This document shows positions 25,733-36,283 of a DNA stretch of 64,000 bases, one piece after another. The DNA lies in contig NZ_QMBQ01000007.1 of the NCBI RefSeq assembly GCF_003289965.1, forward strand, positions 248,001 to 312,000, read 5' to 3'. The stretch comes from Mesorhizobium atlanticum (GTDB taxonomy: Bacteria; Pseudomonadota; Alphaproteobacteria; Rhizobiales; Rhizobiaceae). The notes beneath the pieces were generated by a model. The model did not search any database. It saw nothing but the letters and a program-made list of their open reading frames with translations, and was not told where the DNA came from. Both the position numbers and the translations under genes were made by a program. Each line of letters opens with the position of its first letter. Within the stretch, counting starts at the first letter, position 1.

Positions 25733-27031
25733 CTAGTCTTGAAACGGATCGGTCACAAGTATCGTGTCGTCCCGTTCCGGGCTGGTGGAAAGCAGTGCCA
25801 CAGGGGCGCCGATCAGCTCCTCGATATAGCGGACATATTTGACCGCCTGCGCCGGCAAATCGTTCCAGCTCCTGGCGCCGGCGGTGGTTCCTTTCCAGCC
25901 TTCGAGCGTCTCGTAGACGGGCTCGACCCGCGCCTGCGCGCCCTGGCTGGCCGGCAGGTAATCGATCGTCTCGCCGTCGAGCCGATAGCCGGTGCAGACC
26001 TTGATCTCGTCCAGCCCGTCGAGCACGTCGAGCTTGGTGAGAGCGATGCCCTTGATGCCGTTGACGGCGACGGCCTGGCGCACCAGCACGGCGTCGAACC
26101 AGCCGCAGCGCCGCTTGCGGCCGGTGACGACGCCGAACTCGTGGCCGCGCGTGCCGAGGAACTCGCCGATCTCATTCTTCTGCTCGGTCGGGAACGGCCC
26201 CTCGCCGACGCGCGTCGTGTAGGCCTTGGTGATGCCGAGCACATAGCCGATCACGCCGGGACCCACGCCGGAGCCGGCGGCGGCTTGCCCCGCGACCGTG
26301 TTGGACGAGGTGACGAAGGGATAGGTGCCGTGATCGATGTCGAGCAGCGTGCCCTGCGCGCCCTCGAACAGGATGCGTTCGCCGGCGCGACGCTTGTCGT
26401 CGAGCACTTTCCAGACGCGGTCCATGTAAGGCAGGATTTCGCCGGCCACCGAGGTCAGCTCCTGCATGATCGCCTCATGCGTCGCTTCCGGATGGCCGAG
26501 CCCGCGGCGCAGCGCGTTGTGGTGCGTCAGCAGCCTGTCGACCTTCAAGGGGAGCGTTTCCAAATCCGCCAGGTCCATCACCCGCACCGCCCGCCGGCCC
26601 ACCTTGTCCTCATAGGCGGGACCGATGCCACGGCGGGTCGTGCCAATCTTGGTTCCGGAATTCGAGGCGGCGTCTTCGCGGAATCCGTCCAGCTCCCGGT
26701 GCAGCGACAGGATAAGCGCGGTGTTTTCGGCTATTTTCAGGCGCTCCGGCGTGACCTCCACGCCCTGCTCCTTGAGCTTCTTCGCTTCGGCCACGAAGGC
26801 GTGCGGATCGAACACCACGCCATTGCCGATGATCGAGAGCTTGCCCTGCCTGACCACGCCTGAGGGCAGCAGCGACAGCTTGTAGACCTTGCCGTCGACG
26901 ACCAGCGTATGGCCGGCATTGTGGCCGCCCTGGAAGCGCACGACCACATCGGCCCGTTCCGACAGCCAGTCGACGATCTTGCCCTTGCCTTCGTCGCCCC
27001 ACTGCGAGCCGACGACCACCACATTGGCCAT
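25733..27031 (-). CDS. purA: Adenylosuccinate synthetase
   Basis: 432-residue enzyme joining IMP and aspartate with GTP, the first committed step to AMP. The N-terminal signature GSQWGDEGKGKIVDWL and GGHNAGHTLV are intact, as are GIGPAYEDK, the GAQGTLLDIDHGTYPFVTSSN block and the late TKLDVLDGL. Length and motifs are those of a complete functional enzyme. Transcribed toward the unrecognised membrane-protein gene. Confidence 0.97.
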   Translation of the reverse strand: MANVVVVGSQWGDEGKGKIVDWLSERADVVVRFQGGHNAGHTLVVDGKVYKLSLLPSGVVRQGKLSIIGNGVVFDPHAFVAEAKKLKEQGVEVTPERLKIAENTALILSLHRELDGFREDAASNSGTKIGTTRRGIGPAYEDKVGRRAVRVMDLADLETLPLKVDRLLTHHNALRRGLGHPEATHEAIMQELTSVAGEILPYMDRVWKVLDDKRRAGERILFEGAQGTLLDIDHGTYPFVTSSNTVAGQAAAGSGVGPGVIGYVLGITKAYTTRVGEGPFPTEQKNEIGEFLGTRGHEFGVVTGRKRRCGWFDAVLVRQAVAVNGIKGIALTKLDVLDGLDEIKVCTGYRLDGETIDYLPASQGAQARVEPVYETLEGWKGTTAGARSWNDLPAQAVKYVRYIEELIGAPVALLSTSPERDDTILVTDPFQD

Positions 27032-27132
27032 GTTCTTTTCCCTTGAAATGCCGCGCGGGCGGCCTGAAACGACAGGCCTCTATAGCGTCAAGCGCCGGCC
27101 GGCGCGACCCTTTCTTTGCCGCCGAAACCATC

Positions 27133-27230
27133 CCTGGAACACGATTTAAAAAGCGGGGGCCGGCTTTCGGAACCCGATCGTGCTCCAGGAGTTGCATCGG
27201 GATGACGATGCGGCGAAGCCTCGTCCCGAT
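27133..27230. repeat. Two adjacent palindromes upstream of purA
   Basis: First palindrome: 13-bp arms at 27133-27145 and 27177-27189 with one mismatch around a GGGGGCCGGC centre. Second: ATCGGGATGACGA (27196-27208) against TCGTCCCGAT (27221-27230) with a two-base bulge. They occupy most of the 297-base divergent gap between purA and the DMT transporter gene. The centre recalls the repeat flanking the helicase gene. The rest of the gap shows nothing I can assign. Confidence 0.65.
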
Positions 27231-27328
27231 CAGGCATAACAAATTCCGGCTTTCGCATCATTTACTTGCCGCGCCCGCCACTCTAGGCCGGCCTGAACCC
27301 TCGAATACCCTGCAGGGCCGGATCCTCC

Positions 27329-28228
27329 ATGCACAGAGCCGCCTATCTGTTCCTACTGTCGACCATGCTGTTGTGGGGCGGCAATTCGGTGGCGGGCAAG
27401 CTTGCCGTCGGCCATGTCTCGCCGATGACCCTGGTGTTCCTGCGCTGGGTCATGGCTGTGCTCATCCTGCTGCCCATCGGCTGGCGGACGCTGCGCGAGG
27501 ACTGGCCCGAAGTGCGCAGCAATTGGAAACTGCTTGCCGGCCTCGGCGCCTGCGGCTTCACCATTTTCAACGTCATCTTCTACACTGCGCTCAACTACAC
27601 GACCGCCATCAACGTCTCGATCGAGCAGGCCGCCATCCCGATCGTTATCATCCTGGCCAATTTCATGTTCTTCCGGCTGCGCGTGCAGCCCCTGCAGATC
27701 GTCGGCGTCGCGCTTACCATCGCAGGCGTCGCGCTGACCGCAAGCCATGGCGACCTCGGCCAGCTCTTGAAGCTCGACCTCAATTACGGCGACGCCATCA
27801 TGCTTGTCGCAGTGCTTTGCTACAGCCTCTATTCGGTGGGGCTGCGCCTTAAGCCGGCAATCCGCTGGCAGAGTTTCATGCTGGCGTTGTCGATCGCCGC
27901 GCTGCTGATCTCGCTGCCCTTCGTCATCTGGGAGATCGCATCCGGCAACGTCATCGTGCCGGACGCGCGTGGATGGGCGCTCACGCTCTATACGGCGCTC
28001 GGCGCCTCGGTCGTCTCGCAGGTCCTCTACATCAAGGGCAACGAGCTGATCGGCGCCAACCGCGCCGGCCTGTTCATCAACCTGGTGCCGATCTTCGGCA
28101 CGCTGCTTTCGGTGCTGATCGTCGGCGAGCAGTTCCAGCCCTATCAGGCTTTCGCACTAGCACTTGTTCTCGGCGGCATCGCGCTTGCCGAATACAGCGG
28201 CAGCAAAGCAGCGCTGCAGATGCAGTGA
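27329..28228 (+). CDS. DMT family (EamA) transporter
   Basis: 299-residue inner-membrane protein with about ten hydrophobic segments in two repeated EamA halves (first half TMLLWGGNSVAGKLAVGHVSP...; second half GDAIMLVAVLCYSLYSVGLRLKP...). The drug/metabolite transporter superfamily exports amino acids, metabolites or drugs; the substrate cannot be read from sequence. Monocistronic with a strong terminator behind it. Confidence 0.9.
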   Translation: MHRAAYLFLLSTMLLWGGNSVAGKLAVGHVSPMTLVFLRWVMAVLILLPIGWRTLREDWPEVRSNWKLLAGLGACGFTIFNVIFYTALNYTTAINVSIEQAAIPIVIILANFMFFRLRVQPLQIVGVALTIAGVALTASHGDLGQLLKLDLNYGDAIMLVAVLCYSLYSVGLRLKPAIRWQSFMLALSIAALLISLPFVIWEIASGNVIVPDARGWALTLYTALGASVVSQVLYIKGNELIGANRAGLFINLVPIFGTLLSVLIVGEQFQPYQAFALALVLGGIALAEYSGSKAALQMQ

Positions 28229-28265
28229 TGGCCCCGCGCTGCCCGTATATTTCTTGACTTGAACG

Positions 28266-28304
28266 AATACGCTCCGCCTGCTGGTGCAGGCGGAGCGTAT
28301 TTTT
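28266..28304 (+). terminator. Strong terminator between DMT transporter gene and serA
   Basis: Fifteen-base perfect stem (28266-28280 with 28287-28301) and a six-base loop, followed by TTT on the plus strand. It lies between converging genes. On the minus strand only a short AT stretch follows, so it works mainly on the plus-strand transcript. Confidence 0.85.
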
Positions 28305-28316
28305 GTGTCGGGCCGT

Positions 28317-29918
28317 TCACTCGGCGCCGACGTCGAAATGCAGCGGCTTGGCCGAGTCGATCGATTGGTGCGCCCGCAACTGATCGAGCACTTTTTCCGG
28401 GAACGGCGCGTCGAGATAAAGCAGCGCGATCGCGTCGCCGCCCGGCCGGTTGCGGCCGAGCTGGAAGTTGGCGATGTTGACGCCGTTCTCGCCGCACACC
28501 GTGCCGAGCAGGCCGATGATGCCGGGCGCGTCGGCATTGGTCGTGTAGAGCATGTGCTGGCCGACCTCGGCGTCGAGATTGATGCCCTTGATCTGGATGA
28601 AGCGCGGCTTGCCGTCGGAGAAGCAGGTACCGGCGATCGAGCGCGTCATGTGCTCGGTCTTGACCGTCAGCTTGATATAGCCGTCGAACACGCCCGACTT
28701 GTCGCGCTTGACCTCGGCGACGATGATGCCGCGCTCCTTCACCATGATCGGCGCCGACACCATGTTGACGTCGGAGACCTGAGGCCGGATCAGGCCGGCA
28801 AGGGCGGCGCTGACCAGCGCGCGCGTGTTCATCGTCGCGGTCGAGCCGTCGAACAGGATCTCGACCTCCTTGATCGGATCCTCGGTGACCTGGCCGACGA
28901 AGGCGCCGAGCACCTCGGCGAGCTTGACGAAGGGCTTGAGCCTCGGCGCTTCCTCGGCAGTGATCGAAGGCATGTTGATGGCGTTGGAGACGGCGCCCTT
29001 GATGAGATAGTCGCTCATCTGCTCGGCGACCTGCAGCGCGACATTCTCCTGCGCTTCAGTGGTCGAGGCGCCGAGATGCGGTGTCGCCACGACATTCTCC
29101 ATGCCGAACAGCGGGTTGTTCTCCGCCGGCTCGACCTCAAACACGTCGATGCCGGCGCCAGCCACCTTGCCGCTCTTCAGCGCCGCGACCAGATCGGCCT
29201 CGACGACAAGGCCGCCACGCGCGCAATTGATGATGCGCACGCCGTCCTTCATCTTGGCGATCGCAGCCGCGTCGATGATGTTGCGCGTCTTGTCCGTCAG
29301 CGGCGTGTGCAGCGTGATGAAGTCGGCGCGGGCGAAGAGCTCGTCGAGCTCGACCTTCTGGACGCCGAGCTCCTCGGCGCGGCTGTCCGACAGGAACGGA
29401 TCGAAGGCAATCACATGCATCTTCAATCCGACGCCGCGCGTGGCAACGATCGAGCCGATATTGCCGCAGCCGATCACGCCCAGCGTCTTGCTGGTGATCT
29501 CGACGCCCATGAAGCGGTTCTTTTCCCACTTGCCGGCATGGGTCGAGGCATTGGCTTCCGGGATCTGCCGCGCCAGCGCGAAGATCATCGCCACCGCATG
29601 CTCGGCCGTGGTGATCGAATTGCCGAAGGGCGTGTTCATCACGATGATGCCCTTGCGGCTGGCGGCCGGGATATCGACATTGTCGACGCCGATGCCTGCG
29701 CGGCCGACGACCTTGAGCCTGGTTGCCGCATTGATCAGCTTCTCGGTGACTTTGGTCGCCGAGCGGATGGCGAGGCCGTCATATTGGCTGATGACTTCGA
29801 GCAGCTTTTCCTTGTCCTTGCCGAGATCGGGCAGGTAGTCGACCTCGATGCCGCGATCCTTGAAGATCTGCACGGCGGTGGTTGAAAGTTTATCCGAAAC
29901 GAGAACGCGGGGCGCCAT
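28317..29918 (-). CDS. serA: D-3-phosphoglycerate dehydrogenase
   Basis: 533-residue long-form SerA, which oxidises 3-phosphoglycerate in the first step of serine synthesis. The NAD-binding Rossmann motif is VIGCGNIGS. The catalytic set is visible as NCARGGLV (Arg), VFEVEP (Glu) and PHLGASTTEAQ (His). An intervening domain and a C-terminal ACT domain (about 455-530, INLDAEVGQHMLYTTNADAPGIIG...) complete the long form. The start follows AAGGAGG. Second gene after serC with a 66-base gap. Confidence 0.96.
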   Translation of the reverse strand: MAPRVLVSDKLSTTAVQIFKDRGIEVDYLPDLGKDKEKLLEVISQYDGLAIRSATKVTEKLINAATRLKVVGRAGIGVDNVDIPAASRKGIIVMNTPFGNSITTAEHAVAMIFALARQIPEANASTHAGKWEKNRFMGVEITSKTLGVIGCGNIGSIVATRGVGLKMHVIAFDPFLSDSRAEELGVQKVELDELFARADFITLHTPLTDKTRNIIDAAAIAKMKDGVRIINCARGGLVVEADLVAALKSGKVAGAGIDVFEVEPAENNPLFGMENVVATPHLGASTTEAQENVALQVAEQMSDYLIKGAVSNAINMPSITAEEAPRLKPFVKLAEVLGAFVGQVTEDPIKEVEILFDGSTATMNTRALVSAALAGLIRPQVSDVNMVSAPIMVKERGIIVAEVKRDKSGVFDGYIKLTVKTEHMTRSIAGTCFSDGKPRFIQIKGINLDAEVGQHMLYTTNADAPGIIGLLGTVCGENGVNIANFQLGRNRPGGDAIALLYLDAPFPEKVLDQLRAHQSIDSAKPLHFDVGAE

Positions 29919-29984
29919 CACGGCCTCCTTGAAGGGGATTGGATGTGTCGGGAAATGGTGGCGGCCCGCAGGCCGCCACGGATT

Positions 29985-31160
29985 TCAGGCCGCCGCCTTG
30001 AGCGACGCCTTCTGCGAGGCGAAGGCCCAGTCGAGCCATGGCAGCAGCGCTTCGAGATCGGCGGTCTCGACGGTGGCGCCGCACCAGATGCGCAGCCCGG
30101 GCGGCGCGTCGCGATAGGAGCCGATGTCGTAGGCGACGCCTTCCTTGTCGAGTGCCGAGACGAGGCCCTTGGCGAAAGCCGCCTGACCGTCGGCATCGAG
30201 CGCGGCAACATCCGGATCGGTGAAGGACAGGCACACGGACGTGTTCGAGCGCGTTGCCGGATCGACGGCGAGGTGTCCGAGCCACGCCGACCTGTCGACG
30301 AATCGGTCGAGCACCGCGGCATTGGCGTCGGCGCGGGCAATGAGAGCCTCGAGCCCGCCGATCGACTTCGCCCAGTGGAGCGCGTCGAGATAATCCTCGA
30401 CGCACAGCATCGACGGCGTGTTGATGGTCTCGCCCTTGAAGATGCCCTCGATCAGCTTGCCGCCGGAGGTCAGGCGGAAGATCTTCGGCAGCGGCCAGGC
30501 CGGCTTGTAGGTCTCCAGCCGCTCGACGGCGCGGGGCGACAGGATCAGCATGCCGTGCGCGCCTTCGCCACCCAACACCTTCTGCCAGGAGAAGGTGACG
30601 ACATCGAGTTTTTCAAAATCGAGCCTTTGCGCGAAGGCCGCCGAGGTCGCGTCGCAAATGGTCAAGCCCTTGCGGTTCGCGGGAATGAAATCGCCGTTTG
30701 GCACGCGCACGCCGGAGGTCGTGCCGTTCCAGGTGAAGACGACGTCGCGGTCGAAATCGACTTGCGCCAGGTCCGGCAGCTTGCCATAGCCGGCCTCGAA
30801 CTTGCGCACGTCGGCGAGCTTGAGCTGCTTGACCACATCCGTCACCCAGCCGGAGCCGAAGCTCTCCCAGGCGACCATGTCGACGCCGCGCTCGCCGAGC
30901 AGCGACCACAGCGCCATCTCGACCGCGCCGGTGTCAGACGCCGGCACGATGCCGATGCGATAATTCGCGGGAACCTTGAGGATTTCGCGCGTCAGATCGA
31001 TCGCCTGCTCGAGCTTGCTCTTGCCGATCTTGGCGCGATGGGAGCGCCCGAGCGCGGCCTTCGAGAGCGCCTCGACCGACCAGCCGGGGCGTTTTGCGCA
31101 GGGACCTGAGGAGAAATTGGGATTTGCCGGACGGAGTCCGGGCTTGGTAAGCGTCGTCAT
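29985..31160 (-). CDS. serC: Phosphoserine aminotransferase
   Basis: 391-residue PLP enzyme converting 3-phosphohydroxypyruvate and glutamate to phosphoserine, the second step of serine synthesis. NFSSGPCAKRPGW is the family opening. The PLP-lysine is in TFSWQKVLGGEGAHGML, and WNGTTSGVRVP and MLCVEDYLDAL are characteristic of the alphaproteobacterial type. It heads a serC-serA unit; the third enzyme (SerB) is not in the window. Confidence 0.96.
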   Translation of the reverse strand: MTTLTKPGLRPANPNFSSGPCAKRPGWSVEALSKAALGRSHRAKIGKSKLEQAIDLTREILKVPANYRIGIVPASDTGAVEMALWSLLGERGVDMVAWESFGSGWVTDVVKQLKLADVRKFEAGYGKLPDLAQVDFDRDVVFTWNGTTSGVRVPNGDFIPANRKGLTICDATSAAFAQRLDFEKLDVVTFSWQKVLGGEGAHGMLILSPRAVERLETYKPAWPLPKIFRLTSGGKLIEGIFKGETINTPSMLCVEDYLDALHWAKSIGGLEALIARADANAAVLDRFVDRSAWLGHLAVDPATRSNTSVCLSFTDPDVAALDADGQAAFAKGLVSALDKEGVAYDIGSYRDAPPGLRIWCGATVETADLEALLPWLDWAFASQKASLKAAA

Positions 31161-31352
31161 CGTGGTCTATCCTTCCAGATAGTGGCCCCTCGTTGGGGAG
31201 GGGTGGCCCACGGACGGCGATATGCTTTCAGGCTTTCGGCGTCAAGAGCAAAGTTTTTGTCGTTGTCGGGATATTCAGCCCGCGAATAACAACAAGGTAA
31301 AATCAAACGGCGGGCCTCAAGACCCGCCATCGTCGAATTGTGCTGGCCTGTG

Positions 31353-32234
31353 CTACCAAAGATCGTAGCGTAGCCCTAGCTTGACGGTCTGGAAGTTCAC
31401 GCCCTTGTGAACGTTGAAGAGCCCGTTGTCATAAGCGACGTACCGGGCGCTCGGGATCGAAAGATATTCGTAGCCGAGGTCGACCGAAACATTTTTGGTC
31501 ACCTGGTAGGAGAGACCGGCCGCCAGCGAATAGGCAAAGTCGTAACTGGCCTTCGAACTGACCTGCCCATCATAACCTGCAGGGTCATCGCAGTTGAATT
31601 GCGTCGTGGTGGTGGTGCCGTTGCCGACGACGCTACTGGGCGGCGGAGTAACGCAGTTCTTCGCGCCGATTGTGCTGGCGTACTTGTCGTAGACAACGCC
31701 GGCGCCGGCGCCGATATAGGGCGTGATACCGACATAGGTGCCGAGATCGACATAGCCGTTGGCCATCAGACTGTAGGCCTTGTTCAAGGCGTTGCTGGAT
31801 CCCTTGCAGGGTTGCGTGGTGGGTCGAGCAGTGACTTGGCTCGTAATCGTTCCGGAGGTGTTGTCGAAGACTGTCGTCGTTGTTGAACCGCTACACGTGG
31901 TGTCCACGCTGTCGCCGAACTTGTTTGACGGCAGAATCCCCAAGTTCAAATCGGCGCGAAGATAGTCGTTGAAATGATAGCCCATGCCGACGCTGCCATC
32001 GAAAAGCGTCCGGCTGTGCGAAAAGCCCGGATTGTTGCTGGTATCGTCAAACGGGTGGCTAAAGGCATAACCGACATCGCCGCGCAGGTACCAGCCCGAG
32101 CCGACCTCGACTGGCTGATAGTCCGGCGCCTGGTCGACATAGATCGGCGGATCGTAGTCCGCCGCCAGCGCCGGCGTCATCGGCAACAGGATGATTGCGG
32201 CAAGCGCTGACGCGATACGCGATCTGGATATCAT
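31353..32234 (-). CDS. Outer-membrane beta-barrel protein, Omp25/Omp31-like
   Basis: 293 residues with a signal peptide ending at MTPALAADY. The mature part has alternating amphipathic strands (GWYLRGDVGYAFSHPF, GVGMGYHFNDYLRADLNLG-like segments, GYVDLGTYVGITPYIGAGAGVVYD, FAYSLAAGLSYQVTKNVSVDLGYEYLS). It ends LGLRYDLW, a C-terminal aromatic typical of outer-membrane barrels. Related to the protein encoded at 32434-33285, so the two are a tandem pair. Upstream lie CtrA-type sites. Likely a structural or weakly porin-like surface protein. Confidence 0.87.
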   Translation of the reverse strand: MISRSRIASALAAIILLPMTPALAADYDPPIYVDQAPDYQPVEVGSGWYLRGDVGYAFSHPFDDTSNNPGFSHSRTLFDGSVGMGYHFNDYLRADLNLGILPSNKFGDSVDTTCSGSTTTTVFDNTSGTITSQVTARPTTQPCKGSSNALNKAYSLMANGYVDLGTYVGITPYIGAGAGVVYDKYASTIGAKNCVTPPPSSVVGNGTTTTTQFNCDDPAGYDGQVSSKASYDFAYSLAAGLSYQVTKNVSVDLGYEYLSIPSARYVAYDNGLFNVHKGVNFQTVKLGLRYDLW

Positions 32235-32296
32235 GGTCCCCGGCTCCTGAAATTGGCGCCAATCACGAACGTGGGCGCCGTTTCAAGGAGCCATTG

Positions 32297-32324
32297 TTAA
32301 CCATAGTGGTTAAGTGGCGGTTAA
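32297..32324. promoter_or_regulatory. CtrA-type binding sites upstream of first OMP gene
   Basis: A perfect TTAA-N7-TTAA (32310-32324) and a TTAACCAT (32297-32304) lie 63-90 bases upstream of the start codon at 32234. Both forms are established CtrA recognition sequences in alphaproteobacteria. Regulation is inferred. Confidence 0.65.
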
Positions 32325-32379
32325 GGATAACAGTCGGTTACCGAATTGATTTCGAACGATGTTTACCGGCGCATAAGCG

Positions 32380-32409
32380 AAAGCCGCCCGGCTGGCGCCG
32401 GGCGGCTTT
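32380..32409 (-). terminator. Terminator of second OMP gene
   Basis: Thirteen-base stem AAAGCCGCCCGGC/GCCGGGCGGCTTT with a four-base loop, 25 bases beyond the stop of the gene ending at 32434. The T-run on the minus strand is only TTT. Confidence 0.7.
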
Positions 32410-32433
32410 GAGAATCCAGGATTTGGGAAGCGA

Positions 32434-33285
32434 TTACTTGGTGTAGATCGGTTCCGGTTGCGGAACGTAGGGTTCCGGCGGCGGCGCGCAGTCGGACTGG
32501 CCGCCGAACTGGTAACGGAGGCCGCCGCGAACTTCATGCACGTTGATGCCGCGGTCGTAACCGGGGCCGACATTGCTGTCCGAGGCATATTCGAACATCT
32601 TGCCGCCGTTGATGTGGCTGTAGCGGTAGCCGACGTCCAGCTTTACGCGGTCGGTCAGGCAGTAGGACGCGCCGGCCATGAGCGCATAGGCGAAGCGCCA
32701 ACCCTTGCCGCCCTGATGGAAGAAGTCGCCGTCGGCGTCGCTGTTGTGAAGCGTGTCCCACTTGACCCAGGCGCCACCGATACCGGCGCCGACATAAGGC
32801 GTCACGCCATGCCAGGTGCCGATGTCGACATAGGCGTTGGCCAGCAGCAGTAGCGCTGAGTAGGACGAGGTGTCGCTTGATACGCAAGGCGTATTGGGGG
32901 CGGGCGTGTTACAGAAGCCGCTGGTCGAGCCGTGGAAGTTCGAGCTGAACAGATAGTCGCCGGTCAAATCCGTGCGGAAGTGGTCGTCGATCTGGTAGCC
33001 GATACCGGCGCCGGCAGAGAAAGCGCCCTTTAGGTTACCGGTGTCGAAGCTGCCTTGGATCTGAGGTGCGGCACCATAGGTGATGTAGTCGCCGCCGCCA
33101 AAGCGCGACCAATGATAGTCGATATCGCCGCGGATATACCAACCGCCGACATTCACCGGCTGCGCCTCGACGACCGGCGGCGGAGCCTCTTCGACCTGCG
33201 GTTCGGGGAGGTCGGCCGCGAAGAGCGGTCCGGCTACCCCCGCGAACAGCACGGCAAGCAATGCCATTCTTGCTGTCTTGAACAT
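32434..33285 (-). CDS. Outer-membrane beta-barrel protein with Pro-rich tail
   Basis: 283 residues. Signal peptide MFKTARMALLAVLFAGVAGPLFA, then a short Pro/Glu/Val-rich stretch and barrel strands (GWYIRGDIDYHWSRFGG, AGAGIGYQIDDHFRTDLTGDYLF, NAYVDIGTWHGVTPYVGAGIGGAWVKW, YALMAGASYCLTDRVKLDVGYRYSH, VHEVRGGLRYQFGG). Unlike its neighbour it runs about 20 residues past the last strand into PPPEPYVPQPEPIYTK. Same Omp25/31-like superfamily as the gene downstream. Two pairs of CtrA-type sites lie upstream. Confidence 0.87.
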   Translation of the reverse strand: MFKTARMALLAVLFAGVAGPLFAADLPEPQVEEAPPPVVEAQPVNVGGWYIRGDIDYHWSRFGGGDYITYGAAPQIQGSFDTGNLKGAFSAGAGIGYQIDDHFRTDLTGDYLFSSNFHGSTSGFCNTPAPNTPCVSSDTSSYSALLLLANAYVDIGTWHGVTPYVGAGIGGAWVKWDTLHNSDADGDFFHQGGKGWRFAYALMAGASYCLTDRVKLDVGYRYSHINGGKMFEYASDSNVGPGYDRGINVHEVRGGLRYQFGGQSDCAPPPEPYVPQPEPIYTK

Positions 33286-33363
33286 TCTGTCACCCCTAAG
33301 AAGCCTCGGGACGACACCCGCCCGAAGATGATTGACCTCGGGTGTGGATAATGAATTGCAAAG

Positions 33364-33395
33364 GTTAAAAGCCGTTTAACCGTACCGATTAACCA
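33364..33395. promoter_or_regulatory. CtrA-type binding sites upstream of second OMP gene
   Basis: Perfect TTAA-N7-TTAA at 33364-33378 and TTAACCAT at 33388-33395, 79-110 bases upstream of the start codon at 33285. The spacing to the gene is nearly the same as for the neighbouring OMP gene. Confidence 0.65.
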
Positions 33396-33450
33396 TGAAT
33401 CTATACAATTTTAGAGAGAATCCCGTTGTGCGAACGTCCCGTCCGGCGAC

Positions 33451-33475
33451 GAAAAAGCCCGCCTGACGGCGGGCT
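33451..33475 (-). terminator. Terminator of glmM
   Basis: Stem AGCCCGCC/GGCGGGCT with a four-base loop, followed on the minus strand by a T-run; about 30 bases after the glmM stop. Confidence 0.85.
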
Positions 33476-33505
33476 CGCGGTTTGAGAGGAGCCGCGTGAC
33501 CGGGT

Positions 33506-34858
<1,353 letters not shown>

Positions 34859-35225
34859 ATCCTTAGAGTCCCCGTCGGTTTTTCAGCGGGCCCGTATTGC
34901 CACAATTGGGCCGCATCCGATCATCAAATTTCGTGATTGTATATTACCAATCCTTAGAAAAACATTGTCGCGGGCGGTGCAAGTGATTCGACAGCCTGTC
35001 ACCACCTTTGACTTGGCGGCGCTGTGCCTGCCCAGGCGAGGCCTTCGATGCCCTGCCCCCCGGCAAAGCTTGGCTGTCGGCAAACCCTCAAGCAATTCAT
35101 CACCTTATCGGGAGCAACACACTTTGTGAGGGCGCCCATGCCGTAAGCATCTGGCGCAACCGGACATTGAGCGTTATTGATTTGGCATAGGGACACTTAC
35201 TGGCGGCATCAAGGGAGAAAACGCC
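34859..35225. other. Gene-free divergent region glmM / Cys-repeat protein
   Basis: 367 bases carrying the start-side sequences of glmM (minus) and of the gene at 35226 (plus). The stretch 34921-34970 is AT-rich. AAGGGAG just before 35226 is a ribosome binding site. I cannot assign promoters or find a gene here. Confidence 0.5.
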
Positions 35226-36092
35226 ATGCTTCTTCATAGACTTGCAGCTTTTACCGGTATCGCGGTCGCGACCTTGTTCCTGGCGGCGCCGGCCAACGCG
35301 CTGACCATGGCCGAGTGCAGCACCAAGTATAACGCGGCCAAGGATGCGGGAACGCTCGCCGGCCAGACCTGGAACCAGTTCCGCAAGGCGCAGTGCGGCA
35401 GCGATGCTTCCGCCGCGACCGACACCAAGGCGGCCACCGACACCAAGACCGCGACCGACACCAAGGCCGCCGACACCAAGACGACCAAGAAGGCAAAAAC
35501 CGCCGCCGCTGCCGACGACGCGGCCAAGGGCCTGAGCGCCAAGGAATGCAGCGCCAAGTATCAGGCGGCAAAGTCCGCCGGCACGCTCAACGGCATGAAG
35601 TGGAATGACTTCCGCAAGGCCGAGTGCGGTCCCGGCGCAACCGCCGCGGCTTCCGCCGCGCCCGCAGCCGAAACCAAGCCGGCCAAGACCTCGACCGCGG
35701 CTGCCGATGGCGGCAAGGGCCTGACCATGGCCGAGTGCAGCACCAAGTACCAGGCCGCCAAGACGGCCAACAAGCTCAATGGCATGAAGTGGAACGACTT
35801 CCGCAAAGCCGAGTGCGGCGCCAGCGCTGCCGACGACGACACCGTGCCGGCTCCGTCGGAAGCCACCTACACCAGCGAACCGGCGAAGCCGTCGGTCGCC
35901 GCGCCGAAGGGCGTGACCTTCCCGAAGGCGATTTCGTCGAAATTCGCCACCGAAACCCCGGCGAAGGGCCGCATGCACACCTGCCTCGAGCAGTACTACG
36001 CCAACAAGGACGCCAACACGCTGAACGGCCTGAAGTGGATCCAGAAGGGTGGCGGCTTCTACAGCCTCTGCAATGCCAAGCTGAAGAGCTGA
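35226..36092 (+). CDS. Secreted Cys-repeat protein, four PsiF-like modules
   Basis: 288 residues with a signal peptide (1-25, ending ANA). Three 32-residue modules follow at 26-57, 103-134 and 166-197, each of pattern C-x3-Y-x-AAK-x5-L-x-G-x2-W-x2-FRKA-x-C. A diverged fourth module fused to GGGFYSLCNAKLK lies at the C-terminus (about 246-288). Each module has a Cys at either end, suggesting disulfides in the periplasm. Thr/Asp/Lys- and Ala-rich linkers separate them. The pattern recalls PsiF repeats but is longer; the family call is tentative. Function unknown. The next gene is a shorter paralogue. Confidence 0.8.
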   Translation: MLLHRLAAFTGIAVATLFLAAPANALTMAECSTKYNAAKDAGTLAGQTWNQFRKAQCGSDASAATDTKAATDTKTATDTKAADTKTTKKAKTAAAADDAAKGLSAKECSAKYQAAKSAGTLNGMKWNDFRKAECGPGATAAASAAPAAETKPAKTSTAAADGGKGLTMAECSTKYQAAKTANKLNGMKWNDFRKAECGASAADDDTVPAPSEATYTSEPAKPSVAAPKGVTFPKAISSKFATETPAKGRMHTCLEQYYANKDANTLNGLKWIQKGGGFYSLCNAKLKS

Positions 36093-36111
36093 CCGCCTAA
36101 TTTATTCGAAG

Positions 36112-36147
36112 AAAAAGCCCGCGCATCGCAAGATGCGCGGGCTTTTT
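36112..36147. terminator. Terminator after four-module protein gene
   Basis: Sixteen-base perfect stem AAAAAGCCCGCGCATC / GATGCGCGGGCTTTTT with a four-base loop, giving T-runs on both strands, 20 bases after the stop. Confidence 0.93.
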
Positions 36148-36283
36148 GTTGCGCGCGAAAACGCCCGCGGTTCGCCCACACTGCCCACCGCCAGGCTTGT
36201 CTGGCGCAAAGATTCTAGTTGAACATACAGGGAACAAACAGTATACAAAAGACGTCAAACCTATTTCAATCAGGAGGGTCTCA

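Noticed and set aside
28284..29885. 533-residue plus-strand ORF opposite serA
   Set aside because: Shadow of serA; composition typical of antisense frames, with no recognisable domain.
36230..36256. Possible EcfG promoter before the two-module Cys-repeat gene
   Set aside because: GGAAC is followed after 17 bases by CGTC, not CGTT; one mismatch in a four-base element is too weak to call.
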